DNA of 64,000 nucleotides from JAAYDS01 sp012729155 (GTDB taxonomy: Bacteria > Chloroflexota > Anaerolineae > UBA1429). The translations under genes and the position numbers were made by a program. Under the pieces are notes generated by a model. That model was not told the DNA's origin. It made no database searches and saw only the letters and a list, made by a program, of their open reading frames with translations. Positions within the stretch are counted from its first letter, which is position 1; every line of letters begins with the position of its first letter. Shown here one piece after another: positions 22,069 through 29,515 of this stretch. The stretch is from positions 1-64,000 of the forward strand of contig DAIPBO010000020.1 of the NCBI GenBank assembly GCA_036774405.1, in the 5' to 3' direction.

Positions 22069-23894
22069 TCGGCTGCCTCAGGGACAGGTGTGGCTGTCGC
22101 AGCGATGACGGGCGCAACAGGTGCCAAATCAGGAGCACCTCCCGCCTCTACGCCATAGTATGACACCAGAAATTCGAACATGCGACGGAACTCGGGCGCC
22201 GCGCTCTCGAGGCCCCACTTTTTCACTTTGGGCTTGTCGAACTTGACGAGGATCACCCAGCGCGGCTCGGGCAACGGGCCATAGCCCACGTATGATGTAA
22301 TCACCTCATCATTCTCATAGCCTGCATCGCCCATGGCGATGCTCGACGTGCCAGATTTACCCGCAATGCGGTAGCCATCGACCAGCGCCTCACGCATACC
22401 CAGCTCGGTCGCGTCGGCCAGCAACTCGGTGGTTTGCTGTGCTACCAAAGGTGACACCACCTGCTTGACCGGTTGCGGCTGAATCATCTCGGTGCGATAA
22501 GCGCCGCGTATCTCGGCCACAAGATAGGGGCGCATCCGCATGCCGTCATTGGCCAGCGCCGCAAAAGCGGTGGCCACCTGGATGGGCGTCGCCGAAAACC
22601 CCTGCCCAAAGGCATTACGTCCAAAGTCGGCCATGCTCCAGTCTGCCTGGCTGGGCACGCGCAAAACCCCTGCGGCCTCAGCGGCCAGGTCGATGCCCGT
22701 GGCTTCTCCAAAGCCAAAGGCGCGCATGGTCTGATAGAATGACGTGGGCCCCAGGTTCGCGGCCACATTGGCCGCTCCCACGTTGAGCGAATAGGCCAGC
22801 ATCTCGGTGATGCTCCGACGACCATAGGCCTGGCCATCAGCGTTATAGATGGGCCGCCCACCGATCTCGATGGAGCCCTCGTCTAGATACACGCTGTTAG
22901 GCTGGATGGCCCCCTCTTGCAGGGCAGCCGCCACCGTCATCGCCTTGATGACTGAACCAGGCTCATAGGGCATGCTGACGAGATCGTTGTTGAACCAGGC
23001 CACAGGCACCCCTTGCCAATAGGTGCTTGGGTTATAGGTCGGGCGCTTGGCCATCGCGAGCACTGCACCGGTAGATGGCTCCATCACGAGCAGATTGCCG
23101 CTTTCGGCGCCGATCTCGAGCATGGCCTGTGCCAAAATGCGCTCGGCTGCATACTGCACGTTGCGGTCGAGGGTCAGGCGTAGATCGGGTCCGTCTTGCA
23201 CCGGCGTCGAACCTCCGAGGGTGGCGCGATAGGTGTATCCCCAGGGGTTGCGCACCCCTTGCATCTCACCCTCACGGCCGGTCAAGAGGCCCAGATAGCG
23301 TTGTTCGAGGCCATACATACCCTTGCCGTCATAGAGATCCACATAGCCTAGCACGTGCGCCGCCAGCTCGCCGTTGGGATAGACTCTCTGGTATTGACGC
23401 ACGGCGCGCAGCGCCAGCGAGTTGCCCTTCTCCCAGGTGTAGCCATGGGCCTTGGCAAGCTCGTCGATCTGAGCCGCCACTTCGATAGGCGCCGCCGTCA
23501 CCAGGTCTACAGCGCGCTCCTCATCGCTGTTCACTACCGCCTGCACCCGAGTAATCGACAAGCCGGTGATCTCAGCCAGCTGCGCGGCCAGCGCGTCACG
23601 ATCAACATCGCCCAGCAGGCTGGGCACACACGATACACGACATGCATAGGAGGTGGTGGCCAGATAGTAGCCAGTGGCATCGACAATGCCGCCTCTGACC
23701 GGCTGGATGCTCTCGGGCGATTGGGTGTGACGATAGGGGTCGAGCTCCGGGTGCGCAGGCAGTTGCCAGTAGGCAAGGCGCACACACAGCACCAACAGCG
23801 CGCCGGCAAGCGTCAGCAGCAGCTGTGTGATGCGTCGGGTTTGCGATACGCGCTCGCGATAGACAGTCACATCGCGCGAGATGCCCTCGTCCAT
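22065..23894 (-). CDS. ftsI: Class B penicillin-binding protein FtsI/PBP2 (septal transpeptidase)
   Basis: A bitopic transpeptidase that cross-links septal peptidoglycan with FtsW. After a short cytoplasmic tail and one transmembrane helix (LLLTLAGALLVLCVRLAYWQL) come the pedestal domain (RGGIVDATGYYLATT) and the transpeptidase domain with S-x-x-K in YEPGSVIKAM, S-x-N in AYSLNVG and K-S-G-T in RIAGKSGTSS. The start is uncertain: GTG/ATG at 23931-23936 overlaps ftsL by about 20 bases with the GGAGG too close, while ATG 23894 used here has only a weak AGGA. Protein length is 609 or 623. No PASTA repeats are present. Confidence 0.93.
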   Translation of the reverse strand: MDEGISRDVTVYRERVSQTRRITQLLLTLAGALLVLCVRLAYWQLPAHPELDPYRHTQSPESIQPVRGGIVDATGYYLATTSYACRVSCVPSLLGDVDRDALAAQLAEITGLSITRVQAVVNSDEERAVDLVTAAPIEVAAQIDELAKAHGYTWEKGNSLALRAVRQYQRVYPNGELAAHVLGYVDLYDGKGMYGLEQRYLGLLTGREGEMQGVRNPWGYTYRATLGGSTPVQDGPDLRLTLDRNVQYAAERILAQAMLEIGAESGNLLVMEPSTGAVLAMAKRPTYNPSTYWQGVPVAWFNNDLVSMPYEPGSVIKAMTVAAALQEGAIQPNSVYLDEGSIEIGGRPIYNADGQAYGRRSITEMLAYSLNVGAANVAANLGPTSFYQTMRAFGFGEATGIDLAAEAAGVLRVPSQADWSMADFGRNAFGQGFSATPIQVATAFAALANDGMRMRPYLVAEIRGAYRTEMIQPQPVKQVVSPLVAQQTTELLADATELGMREALVDGYRIAGKSGTSSIAMGDAGYENDEVITSYVGYGPLPEPRWVILVKFDKPKVKKWGLESAAPEFRRMFEFLVSYYGVEAGGAPDLAPVAPVIAATATPVPEAAE

Positions 23895-23913
23895 ATCCTG
23901 GCGCCCCAGTCCA

Positions 23914-24360
23914 TCAGGGCAGGTCGGCGCCATCACCTCCTCTCAGAAAGCGCGACAATCGTTGCCACAGGCCCATCGGCTCGGGCGCTGGCCCGGGGCC
24001 AGCCTGGCTCGGCGCAGGCACGGCGCGACGTGGCACCAGCAATTGCTGGTCTCTGGTGCGAGGCCTAAAGCCGAGCCTTTCGGCCTCGCGGCGCACGCGC
24101 TGCAGAGACTCGAGTTCGGCCAGCCTGGCCCCTCGCTGGACGATCTCTCGGCGTAACTCTTCTTTGCCCAACTCCAGACGGTAGATCTCTACGGCCAGCG
24201 CGTCTACGCGCACTGTGGTACTCAGATAAAGCCATCCCGCCAGGGTCAACAGCAGTAGAATAACCGTGTAGAAAAAGTAGTTGGCAATCTCGCCGGTTTC
24301 GGGTGCTGTTTTGCGCTCGGGTCCTGAGATAAAGGGCGCCTGACCTCGATCTCTCGTCAT
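23914..24360 (-). CDS. ftsL: FtsL-like septum formation initiator
   Basis: A 148-residue bitopic protein with an N-terminal cytoplasmic stretch of about 25 residues, one transmembrane segment (about 28-48, YFFYTVILLLLTLAGWLYL) and a periplasmic coiled coil (about 50-95, rich in L/E/R heptads). A proline-rich tail follows. This is the FtsL/DivIC plan; FtsL links FtsQ to FtsW-FtsI. Sequence identity to FtsL is weak, so the call rests on topology and its place between rsmH and ftsI. Confidence 0.8.
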   Translation of the reverse strand: MTRDRGQAPFISGPERKTAPETGEIANYFFYTVILLLLTLAGWLYLSTTVRVDALAVEIYRLELGKEELRREIVQRGARLAELESLQRVRREAERLGFRPRTRDQQLLVPRRAVPAPSQAGPGPAPEPMGLWQRLSRFLRGGDGADLP

Positions 24361-25334
24361 CGCGTGTCTCCAGCGCCGAGACGCTCGGCAGCTCGGAGAC
24401 GAGCACTGCGGCTACGAGGGTTGGCCCGTTGTTCGGCCTCACCTGGCCGCAATGGCTTGCGCGTCAAGAGGCGCAGCGTCGCTTGATGGCCGCAAACGCA
24501 CTGCGGCAACCTGGGCGGGCAGATGCAGTCACGCGCCTCTTGCGCCAGATACTGCTTGACGATGCGATCCTCAAGCGAGTGGAAAGCGATCACCACCAGA
24601 CGGCCACCAGGCTTGAGCAGGCTCTGAGCAGCCTTTAGTGCTTGCGGCAACGAACTCAGTTCTGCGTTAACGGCGATACGCAGCGCTTGAAACGTACGGG
24701 TGGCAGGGTCGATGCGCTGCGGCCCTCGCGCCACCGGCACGGCGCGCCGCACCACTTCGGCCAACTCGCCCGTGGTGTGCAACGGGCGATGCCGCACAAT
24801 GGCCGCCGCTACACGTCGTGAATAGCGCTCCTCGCCATAGCCGTAGATAACATCGGCCAGCTCCGATTCTGGCCAACCGTTGACGATATCGGCGGCCGAC
24901 AGATCGGCCCGCTGCGACATGCGCATGTCCAGCGGCCCATCGTGCCCAAAGCTAAAGCCGCGCTCGGGGCTGTCGAGCTGCAACGACGAGACACCCAGGT
25001 CAAAGAGGATGCCATCGACCTGGTCAAAGCCAGCCTCTTGGGCCAGCGCTACGATCTCGCGATTCCACCCCTGGCGCAATACCACCCGATCGCCATAGGT
25101 GGCCAACCGCTCGGCGGCCACTGTGAGTGCCTGGTCGTCGGCATCGATGCCCAACAGGCGGCCGTCGGGCTCGCACATCGCAAGGATGGCGCGAGCGTGG
25201 CCGCCGAGCCCCACCGTGGCGTCGATATAACGGCCGCCAGCACGCGGAGCCAGCCACTCGAGCACCTCGGGCAGCAAGACCGGCATGTGCTGCGGCCTCT
25301 GGGATTGGCCTGCGTCATTGCGCGGCTGTGTCAT
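24357..25334 (-). CDS. rsmH: 16S rRNA (cytosine-1402-N4)-methyltransferase RsmH
   Basis: A SAM-dependent methyltransferase modifying C1402 in the decoding centre, also called MraW. The 325-residue protein has HMPVLLPEVLEWL, the SAM motif GGRYIDATVGLGGHARAIL, ILFDLGVSSLQLD and the C-terminal PLRPGEAEQRANPRSRSARL. It sits between mraZ (start shares one base with the mraZ stop) and ftsL, the standard dcw order. Confidence 0.97.
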   Translation of the reverse strand: MTQPRNDAGQSQRPQHMPVLLPEVLEWLAPRAGGRYIDATVGLGGHARAILAMCEPDGRLLGIDADDQALTVAAERLATYGDRVVLRQGWNREIVALAQEAGFDQVDGILFDLGVSSLQLDSPERGFSFGHDGPLDMRMSQRADLSAADIVNGWPESELADVIYGYGEERYSRRVAAAIVRHRPLHTTGELAEVVRRAVPVARGPQRIDPATRTFQALRIAVNAELSSLPQALKAAQSLLKPGGRLVVIAFHSLEDRIVKQYLAQEARDCICPPRLPQCVCGHQATLRLLTRKPLRPGEAEQRANPRSRSARLRAAERLGAGDTR

Positions 25335-25774
25335 CAGACACCCATTCTAGATGCTTCGTCGAATATCTCGCTGCTGTGGGCCCAGTCCCTGGCCGTCACC
25401 TCATCAAAGCGCTCTGGGTTCCAGATCTCGAACATGCCATTCACACCCACCACTCTGGCCTGCTCAGCGATGCCTGCCGCTTCGCGCAGAAAGGGTGGTA
25501 GCAACACACGCCCCATGCTGTCGAGCGTCGCCTCGACCGAGTGACCAAAGCGCATGCGGTTGAATCGGCGGGCGGCGAGGCTGGCATGGGGCAATGCCTG
25601 CGCAGCCTCAGACATGGCGCGCCAGGCATCGAGAGGGTACACTTCAATGCAGGCTTCGGTGGCGCCACGGGCCAAGACCACGGCATCATCCAGCAGCTCG
25701 CGAAAGCGGGCCGGGATGGTTAGCCTACCCTTGGCATCCAGGGTATGCGTGAACTGCCCTTGAAAGTACGCCAC
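25334..25774 (-). CDS. mraZ: Transcriptional regulator MraZ
   Basis: A 146-residue protein with two AbrB/SpoVT-like half-domains; the first begins FTHTLDAKGRLTIPARFRE and the second HSVEATLDSMGRVLLPPFLR. MraZ usually binds the promoter of its own dcw operon and represses it. The start is a GTG (25772-25774). The leader of about 75 bases upstream contains an inverted repeat; no clear series of the TGGGN-type repeats known from other MraZ boxes was seen. Confidence 0.95.
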   Translation of the reverse strand: MAYFQGQFTHTLDAKGRLTIPARFRELLDDAVVLARGATEACIEVYPLDAWRAMSEAAQALPHASLAARRFNRMRFGHSVEATLDSMGRVLLPPFLREAAGIAEQARVVGVNGMFEIWNPERFDEVTARDWAHSSEIFDEASRMGV

Positions 25775-25805
25775 GATCTCTGCCCTGCCCCGGTGCTGTT
25801 GTGGC

Positions 25806-25837
25806 GTGTCAGGTCACTCCTCGCCCAGGCCTGACAC
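25806..25837. promoter_or_regulatory. Inverted repeat in the dcw leader (possible operator or hairpin)
   Basis: GTGTCAGG (25806-25813) and CCTGACAC (25830-25837) form an 8-bp inverted repeat with a 16-base interval, between the promoter -10 at 25859 and the mraZ start. It may be a protein-binding site or an mRNA hairpin; MraZ autoregulation is a possibility only. Confidence 0.45.
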
Positions 25838-25858
25838 TCTCCCCCACAATATGCCACC

Positions 25859-25887
25859 AGTATACACCATGGCGACACATCGCACAA
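25859..25887 (-). promoter_or_regulatory. Probable promoter of the dcw cluster
   Basis: On the minus strand, TTGTGC (25882-25887), a 17-base spacer and TATACT (25859-25864) lie about 85 bases upstream of the mraZ GTG. With no other promoter recognised down to ftsZ, it could drive the whole division/cell-wall operon. Confidence 0.6.
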
Positions 25888-25916
25888 GGACGTAAAGGCC
25901 AATCTGTTGCGGATAA

Positions 25917-27158
25917 TCAAGCCTGTCCAGGCCCGCTACGGCCACAACACTGCTTGTACTTTTTTCCTGATCCACACGGGCAAGGATCATTGCGGCCGAT
26001 GGGCGGCACCGGCGACTGTAGGCGGCGAGGATCGATGCCGTTGTTGCCAGCAATCCGCGCGGCGAGGGCCAACAGCGGCTCATGTGCATGGGCGAAAAAA
26101 CGTTGATAGGCGCGGCAGAGATAGTGCCGTCTGTCGCCCAGCACCCCCACCAGACGATAGCAGCCCTGCTGGCAGAGGGGTAGCCAACGACACACTTGGC
26201 ATTCCGGCCGCGGGTTTGCCTTGCAGCCGGCAAATCTTGCGAGGCCAGGGCCAGCAAACACCTCATTCAGAGGCGTCTCGAGGAGATTGCCTAGATAGAG
26301 GTCGTCGCGCACGAGGAAATCACACGGATAGAGATCACCATTGTACTCCACGACGACATAGCTGCCGCAGCGTTCCTGGTAGCAGCACATCGTTGCCTCT
26401 TGCCCCAGGTAGACAGCCAGAACAGCCTCAAAATCCCGCACCGATACCTGCGGATTGCCGCCATTGTACCAGCGATCAAACACGGCGCAGAGAAAGTCGC
26501 CGAACTGCTCGGGAGACACCGAGAATTCGGTCAGCTGCCCGGTGGCTGGATCAACCTCAACACAGGGGATGAACTGCAAAAAAGCAAAACCTTGATCGAG
26601 CAGCCAGTCGAACACCTCGGCGCCATGGTCTCCAGTGACGTTGTTGACAACCGTGAGGATATTGAACTCGACGCGCTGGTCTGCGAGCAGCGCGATGTGC
26701 TCCATCACTCGCGCATGCGTTGGCCCACCATTGGTGTATTGCCGATATCGGTCATGGTACTCGGCAGGCCCGTCGAGGCTGATGCCGAGCAAAAAGTGAT
26801 AGCGCCGCAGAAAACGAGCCCAGTCTCGATCCAGCAGCAAAGCATTGGTCTGCAGGCCATTGCTCACTGCCTGCCCCGCCGACCCGTAGCGCTGCTGTAG
26901 CTCGACGACCTTCTCAAAGAACTCGAGCCCGCACAGGGTGGGCTCGCCCCCCTGCCAGCCAAAGGTAGCTTGGCGACGGTCTAGCGCCATGCCCTGTCGA
27001 ATGAGGGCATCGAGCACCTCGGCGCTCATGCGGTGCCGCGCCTGTGCCCGATAGGGGTCATCGGGCCGCGCATGATAAAAGCAGTAGGTGCAGTTGAGGT
27101 TACAGTCGCCCGATGCGGGTTTGATCAGCAGAGACTTGGCCTGGTTGGCTGCAGGCAC
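25917..27158 (-). CDS. Radical SAM/SPASM enzyme, anaerobic sulfatase-maturase type, with C-terminal SEC-C motif
   Basis: A 413-residue enzyme with the radical-SAM cluster motif C19-x3-C23-x2-C26 (CNLNCTYC), WQGGEPT at 68-74 and a SPASM domain with Cys at about 264, 279, 320, 323, 329, 333 and 348. Known relatives oxidise a Ser or Cys of sulfatases to formylglycine, but others modify peptides. The tail (about 388-405) is a SEC-C zinc-binding motif, RNDPCPCGSGKKYKQCC. No sulfatase is in the window, so the substrate is unknown. GTG start with GGAG 7 bases upstream; own promoter at 27189-27216. Confidence 0.85.
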   Translation of the reverse strand: MPAANQAKSLLIKPASGDCNLNCTYCFYHARPDDPYRAQARHRMSAEVLDALIRQGMALDRRQATFGWQGGEPTLCGLEFFEKVVELQQRYGSAGQAVSNGLQTNALLLDRDWARFLRRYHFLLGISLDGPAEYHDRYRQYTNGGPTHARVMEHIALLADQRVEFNILTVVNNVTGDHGAEVFDWLLDQGFAFLQFIPCVEVDPATGQLTEFSVSPEQFGDFLCAVFDRWYNGGNPQVSVRDFEAVLAVYLGQEATMCCYQERCGSYVVVEYNGDLYPCDFLVRDDLYLGNLLETPLNEVFAGPGLARFAGCKANPRPECQVCRWLPLCQQGCYRLVGVLGDRRHYLCRAYQRFFAHAHEPLLALAARIAGNNGIDPRRLQSPVPPIGRNDPCPCGSGKKYKQCCGRSGPGQA

Positions 27159-27188
27159 GTACGCGCTCCTCTAGCGTGATGTTGACGC

Positions 27189-27216
27189 ATTATAACCCTG
27201 CAAGGCGATGGGACAA
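27189..27216 (-). promoter_or_regulatory. Promoter for the radical SAM gene
   Basis: TTGTCC (27211-27216), 16-base spacer and a consensus TATAAT (27189-27194) on the minus strand, immediately before the GTG at 27158. The 67-base gap to the aldo-keto reductase gene is locally AT-rich. Confidence 0.6.
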
Positions 27217-27225
27217 AAGAGCACT

Positions 27226-28359
27226 CTAGAAGTGGAATTCGCCGGCAGGGAACTTGCCCGAGCCCGCCAGCTTGGCATGAGCCATGCGTAGTTTATAGCG
27301 CAGATCGATGCCATAGGGGCAGGCGGGCAGCGTCGCATTCTGCTCGAGCAACGCCTGCACGCGCGAGCACAGCGGCTTGTAGAGTTCGATGGCGCGCTGA
27401 CGATTGTCGAACCAGTTGTTGAGGCGTTGACGCAGCGCATAGTCAGGCGCGTCGGTGGGCCGACCATCGATCATCTGTTGGTCGAATTTGCCCTCGAGTT
27501 CGAACACGCGCGGCAGATCGGCCTCGGGCAGATGACAGGCGCCGCACTGCCGACAGACGTAATCGCCCAACTCGGGGGCGTCTGCCAGAATCTGCTGCAA
27601 CGCGGCATCGCTGGGGCGCTCCCAGGCCATCACCGCCGCGATGTCGGCCTCGAGCATCTCTAGAGAATTAAAGCCGCAGGCCAATACGTCCACCTCTTGC
27701 GCCAACGCATAGGTGAAGGCTGGCTCGACCGAGCGATAGAGGTAGCCATCGCCCAGCGGCTTCATGCCGATAATGCCGCAGCCGCGCTGCCGCGCAGCAG
27801 GCGCCACGCGGGCATAAATCTCGGGATAGTTGCAGGTGACCAGGTAGTTGACCCAGTGCATCACCGCATCCAGCTCGAGGCGCTCCATGGCTGGGATCAA
27901 CACCAGCGGCCAGTGCGAACTGGCACCTACAAACCGCACCAGGCCCTCTTCGCGCGCACGCGCGAACGATTCGGCGGCGCCACCTGGCCCTGCCAGCCGG
28001 TCGAGCGTCTCCAGGTCATTGATGCCATGGTAGAGCAGCAGATCGAGGTGATCGCTGCCCAGAGCCTGTAGCGTCTCATTGATCTCGCGCCAGGCGCCCT
28101 CGGCATCGCGCTGTCCCGTCTTTGAAGCCAACACCACCTGATGACGTCGGCCCTGCAACGCACGGCCGAGCTTGATCTCAGACACACCACCGCCATAAGA
28201 ACGTGCGGTCTCGACATAGTTGCCGCCAGCCTCAAGATAGCGGTCGACGATCTGTGTCACCAGAGACTGGCCGATTTCGACCTGATGAAAGCCACCGAGC
28301 CCCAATTGCGAGACCTGCAGCCCTGTATCGCCCAGCGTGCGTCGTGGTAGAGTGCTCAT
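27226..28359 (-). CDS. Aldo/keto reductase family protein with C-terminal iron-sulfur motif
   Basis: A 377-residue protein starting MSTLPRRTLGDTGLQVSQLG, a typical aldo-keto reductase N-terminus. GGNYVETARSYGGG supplies the catalytic Asp/Tyr region, although the Asp is Glu here (V-E-T-A). After the barrel (about residue 280) a C-terminal extension has C-R-Q-C-G-A-C and later A-C-P-Y-G-I-D, the 4Fe-4S-binding pattern of a subgroup of these enzymes. Substrate is unknown. AGGAGCAATC-type ribosome-binding site; the gene lies 8 bases after the regulator gene, so they are probably one transcript. Confidence 0.8.
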   Translation of the reverse strand: MSTLPRRTLGDTGLQVSQLGLGGFHQVEIGQSLVTQIVDRYLEAGGNYVETARSYGGGVSEIKLGRALQGRRHQVVLASKTGQRDAEGAWREINETLQALGSDHLDLLLYHGINDLETLDRLAGPGGAAESFARAREEGLVRFVGASSHWPLVLIPAMERLELDAVMHWVNYLVTCNYPEIYARVAPAARQRGCGIIGMKPLGDGYLYRSVEPAFTYALAQEVDVLACGFNSLEMLEADIAAVMAWERPSDAALQQILADAPELGDYVCRQCGACHLPEADLPRVFELEGKFDQQMIDGRPTDAPDYALRQRLNNWFDNRQRAIELYKPLCSRVQALLEQNATLPACPYGIDLRYKLRMAHAKLAGSGKFPAGEFHF

Positions 28360-28367
28360 GATTGCTC

Positions 28368-29480
28368 CTAGTACTGGCTCTCGGCGAGGTGTAGCGTGCT
28401 GCGCAGTCCCGCGCCACAACTCTGCCGCACCACCAGGCGTCCACCGATCTTGATACTATCGGCCGTTCGCCCCAGAATGAGGTCCTGGGTGCGGGCGGCC
28501 GCGGCCTCGACAAATCCCTCAACGTCAAAGGCGTAGGTGGTCAGCGGGCTGGGCAACCAGGGGGCAAACTCAAAGTCTCCCAGGCCCACCACCGCTACGT
28601 CGTTAGGGCACTGCAGCCCAGCCTGATCGAGCACGTTCATGGTTCGGGCAGCATAGAGATCAGACGAGCACACCACCACTGTAGGGCGGTAGCTCTGCCC
28701 AAAGACCTCGACCAGACGCTGCTCCTCATCTTGCTCGCCGGTCTCGAAATCAAACACCCAATCGAGCGGCAGTTCATGGCCCTTGCCCCACAACGCCCCA
28801 GCAAAGCCTGAATATCGCAGCCAGCCCCCCAGAGAAGTGGGATCGCTGCCAACATAGGCGGCACGCTCGTGGCCAAGGCTGAGCACGTGCTCGGTGAGCC
28901 GCAACACAGCACCCTCTTCATCCAGCACCACAGCGGGCCGTCGCAGGTTGGGCACCTCGCGCATCACAAAGAGCACCGGCGCCGAGAGCTCTCGTAGACA
29001 GCGGGCATAGCTCTGGGCCAGGCCCTGTTCGGGGCCAGCAACCAGGTCGAGGATGACCTCTGCGCCACTGTGTTGTGCGCGCAGCAGGGCAGAGGCGTGT
29101 TCCTCTTCAGTGGCGCCGAAATGCAGTCGCAGGGCGGCTCCGCGGCGCCGCAACAGCGGCGCCAGCCGCTCCACCAGATCGGCGGCAAAGCGGTCGAGCT
29201 GTGGCAAGACGAGCGCCACCTCGTGCAGCATCTCGTCGCGGTCTTGCGGTTCGGCGACGAACCAGCCCAGGCCGTGCCGGCTATACACACGGCCATCGTG
29301 TGTCAGCTCGCGCAAGGCCCTGCGCACGGTGATCTGGCTAACGTCGTACTCGGCACAAAGCTCGCGCTCGCTAGGGAGTTTGGTGCCTGCCGGCCAGATA
29401 GCCGCATCGATGCGCATGACGATATCGTCTGCCACCCGACGGTACATCGGCCCCGATTGTGGTCCTCTCGCTGCGATCAA
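28368..29480 (-). CDS. GntR-family transcriptional regulator with LacI-type ligand-binding domain
   Basis: A 370-residue regulator. A winged helix-turn-helix of the GntR type (KLPSERELCAEYDVSQITVR) occupies about residues 12-80. A periplasmic-binding-protein-like domain follows (about 95-365, with AAYVGSDPTS, VVVCSSDLYAARTM and VAVVGLGDFEFAPWL), the AraR-like layout of sugar-responsive repressors. The TTG start at 29478-29480 is chosen for its GGAG 6 bases upstream; ATG 29447 is an alternative. It lies between GH57 and aldo-keto reductase genes, suggesting control of a carbohydrate pathway (inference). Confidence 0.85.
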   Translation of the reverse strand: MIAARGPQSGPMYRRVADDIVMRIDAAIWPAGTKLPSERELCAEYDVSQITVRRALRELTHDGRVYSRHGLGWFVAEPQDRDEMLHEVALVLPQLDRFAADLVERLAPLLRRRGAALRLHFGATEEEHASALLRAQHSGAEVILDLVAGPEQGLAQSYARCLRELSAPVLFVMREVPNLRRPAVVLDEEGAVLRLTEHVLSLGHERAAYVGSDPTSLGGWLRYSGFAGALWGKGHELPLDWVFDFETGEQDEEQRLVEVFGQSYRPTVVVCSSDLYAARTMNVLDQAGLQCPNDVAVVGLGDFEFAPWLPSPLTTYAFDVEGFVEAAAARTQDLILGRTADSIKIGGRLVVRQSCGAGLRSTLHLAESQY

Positions 29481-29515
29481 CGCCGTCTCCTCATCGCGAG
29501 CGCCCGCCCAGGCGC

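Noticed and set aside
25775..25900. Canonical MraZ-binding repeats upstream of mraZ
   Set aside because: Only isolated TGGG-like words occur, without the regular spacing of known MraZ boxes.
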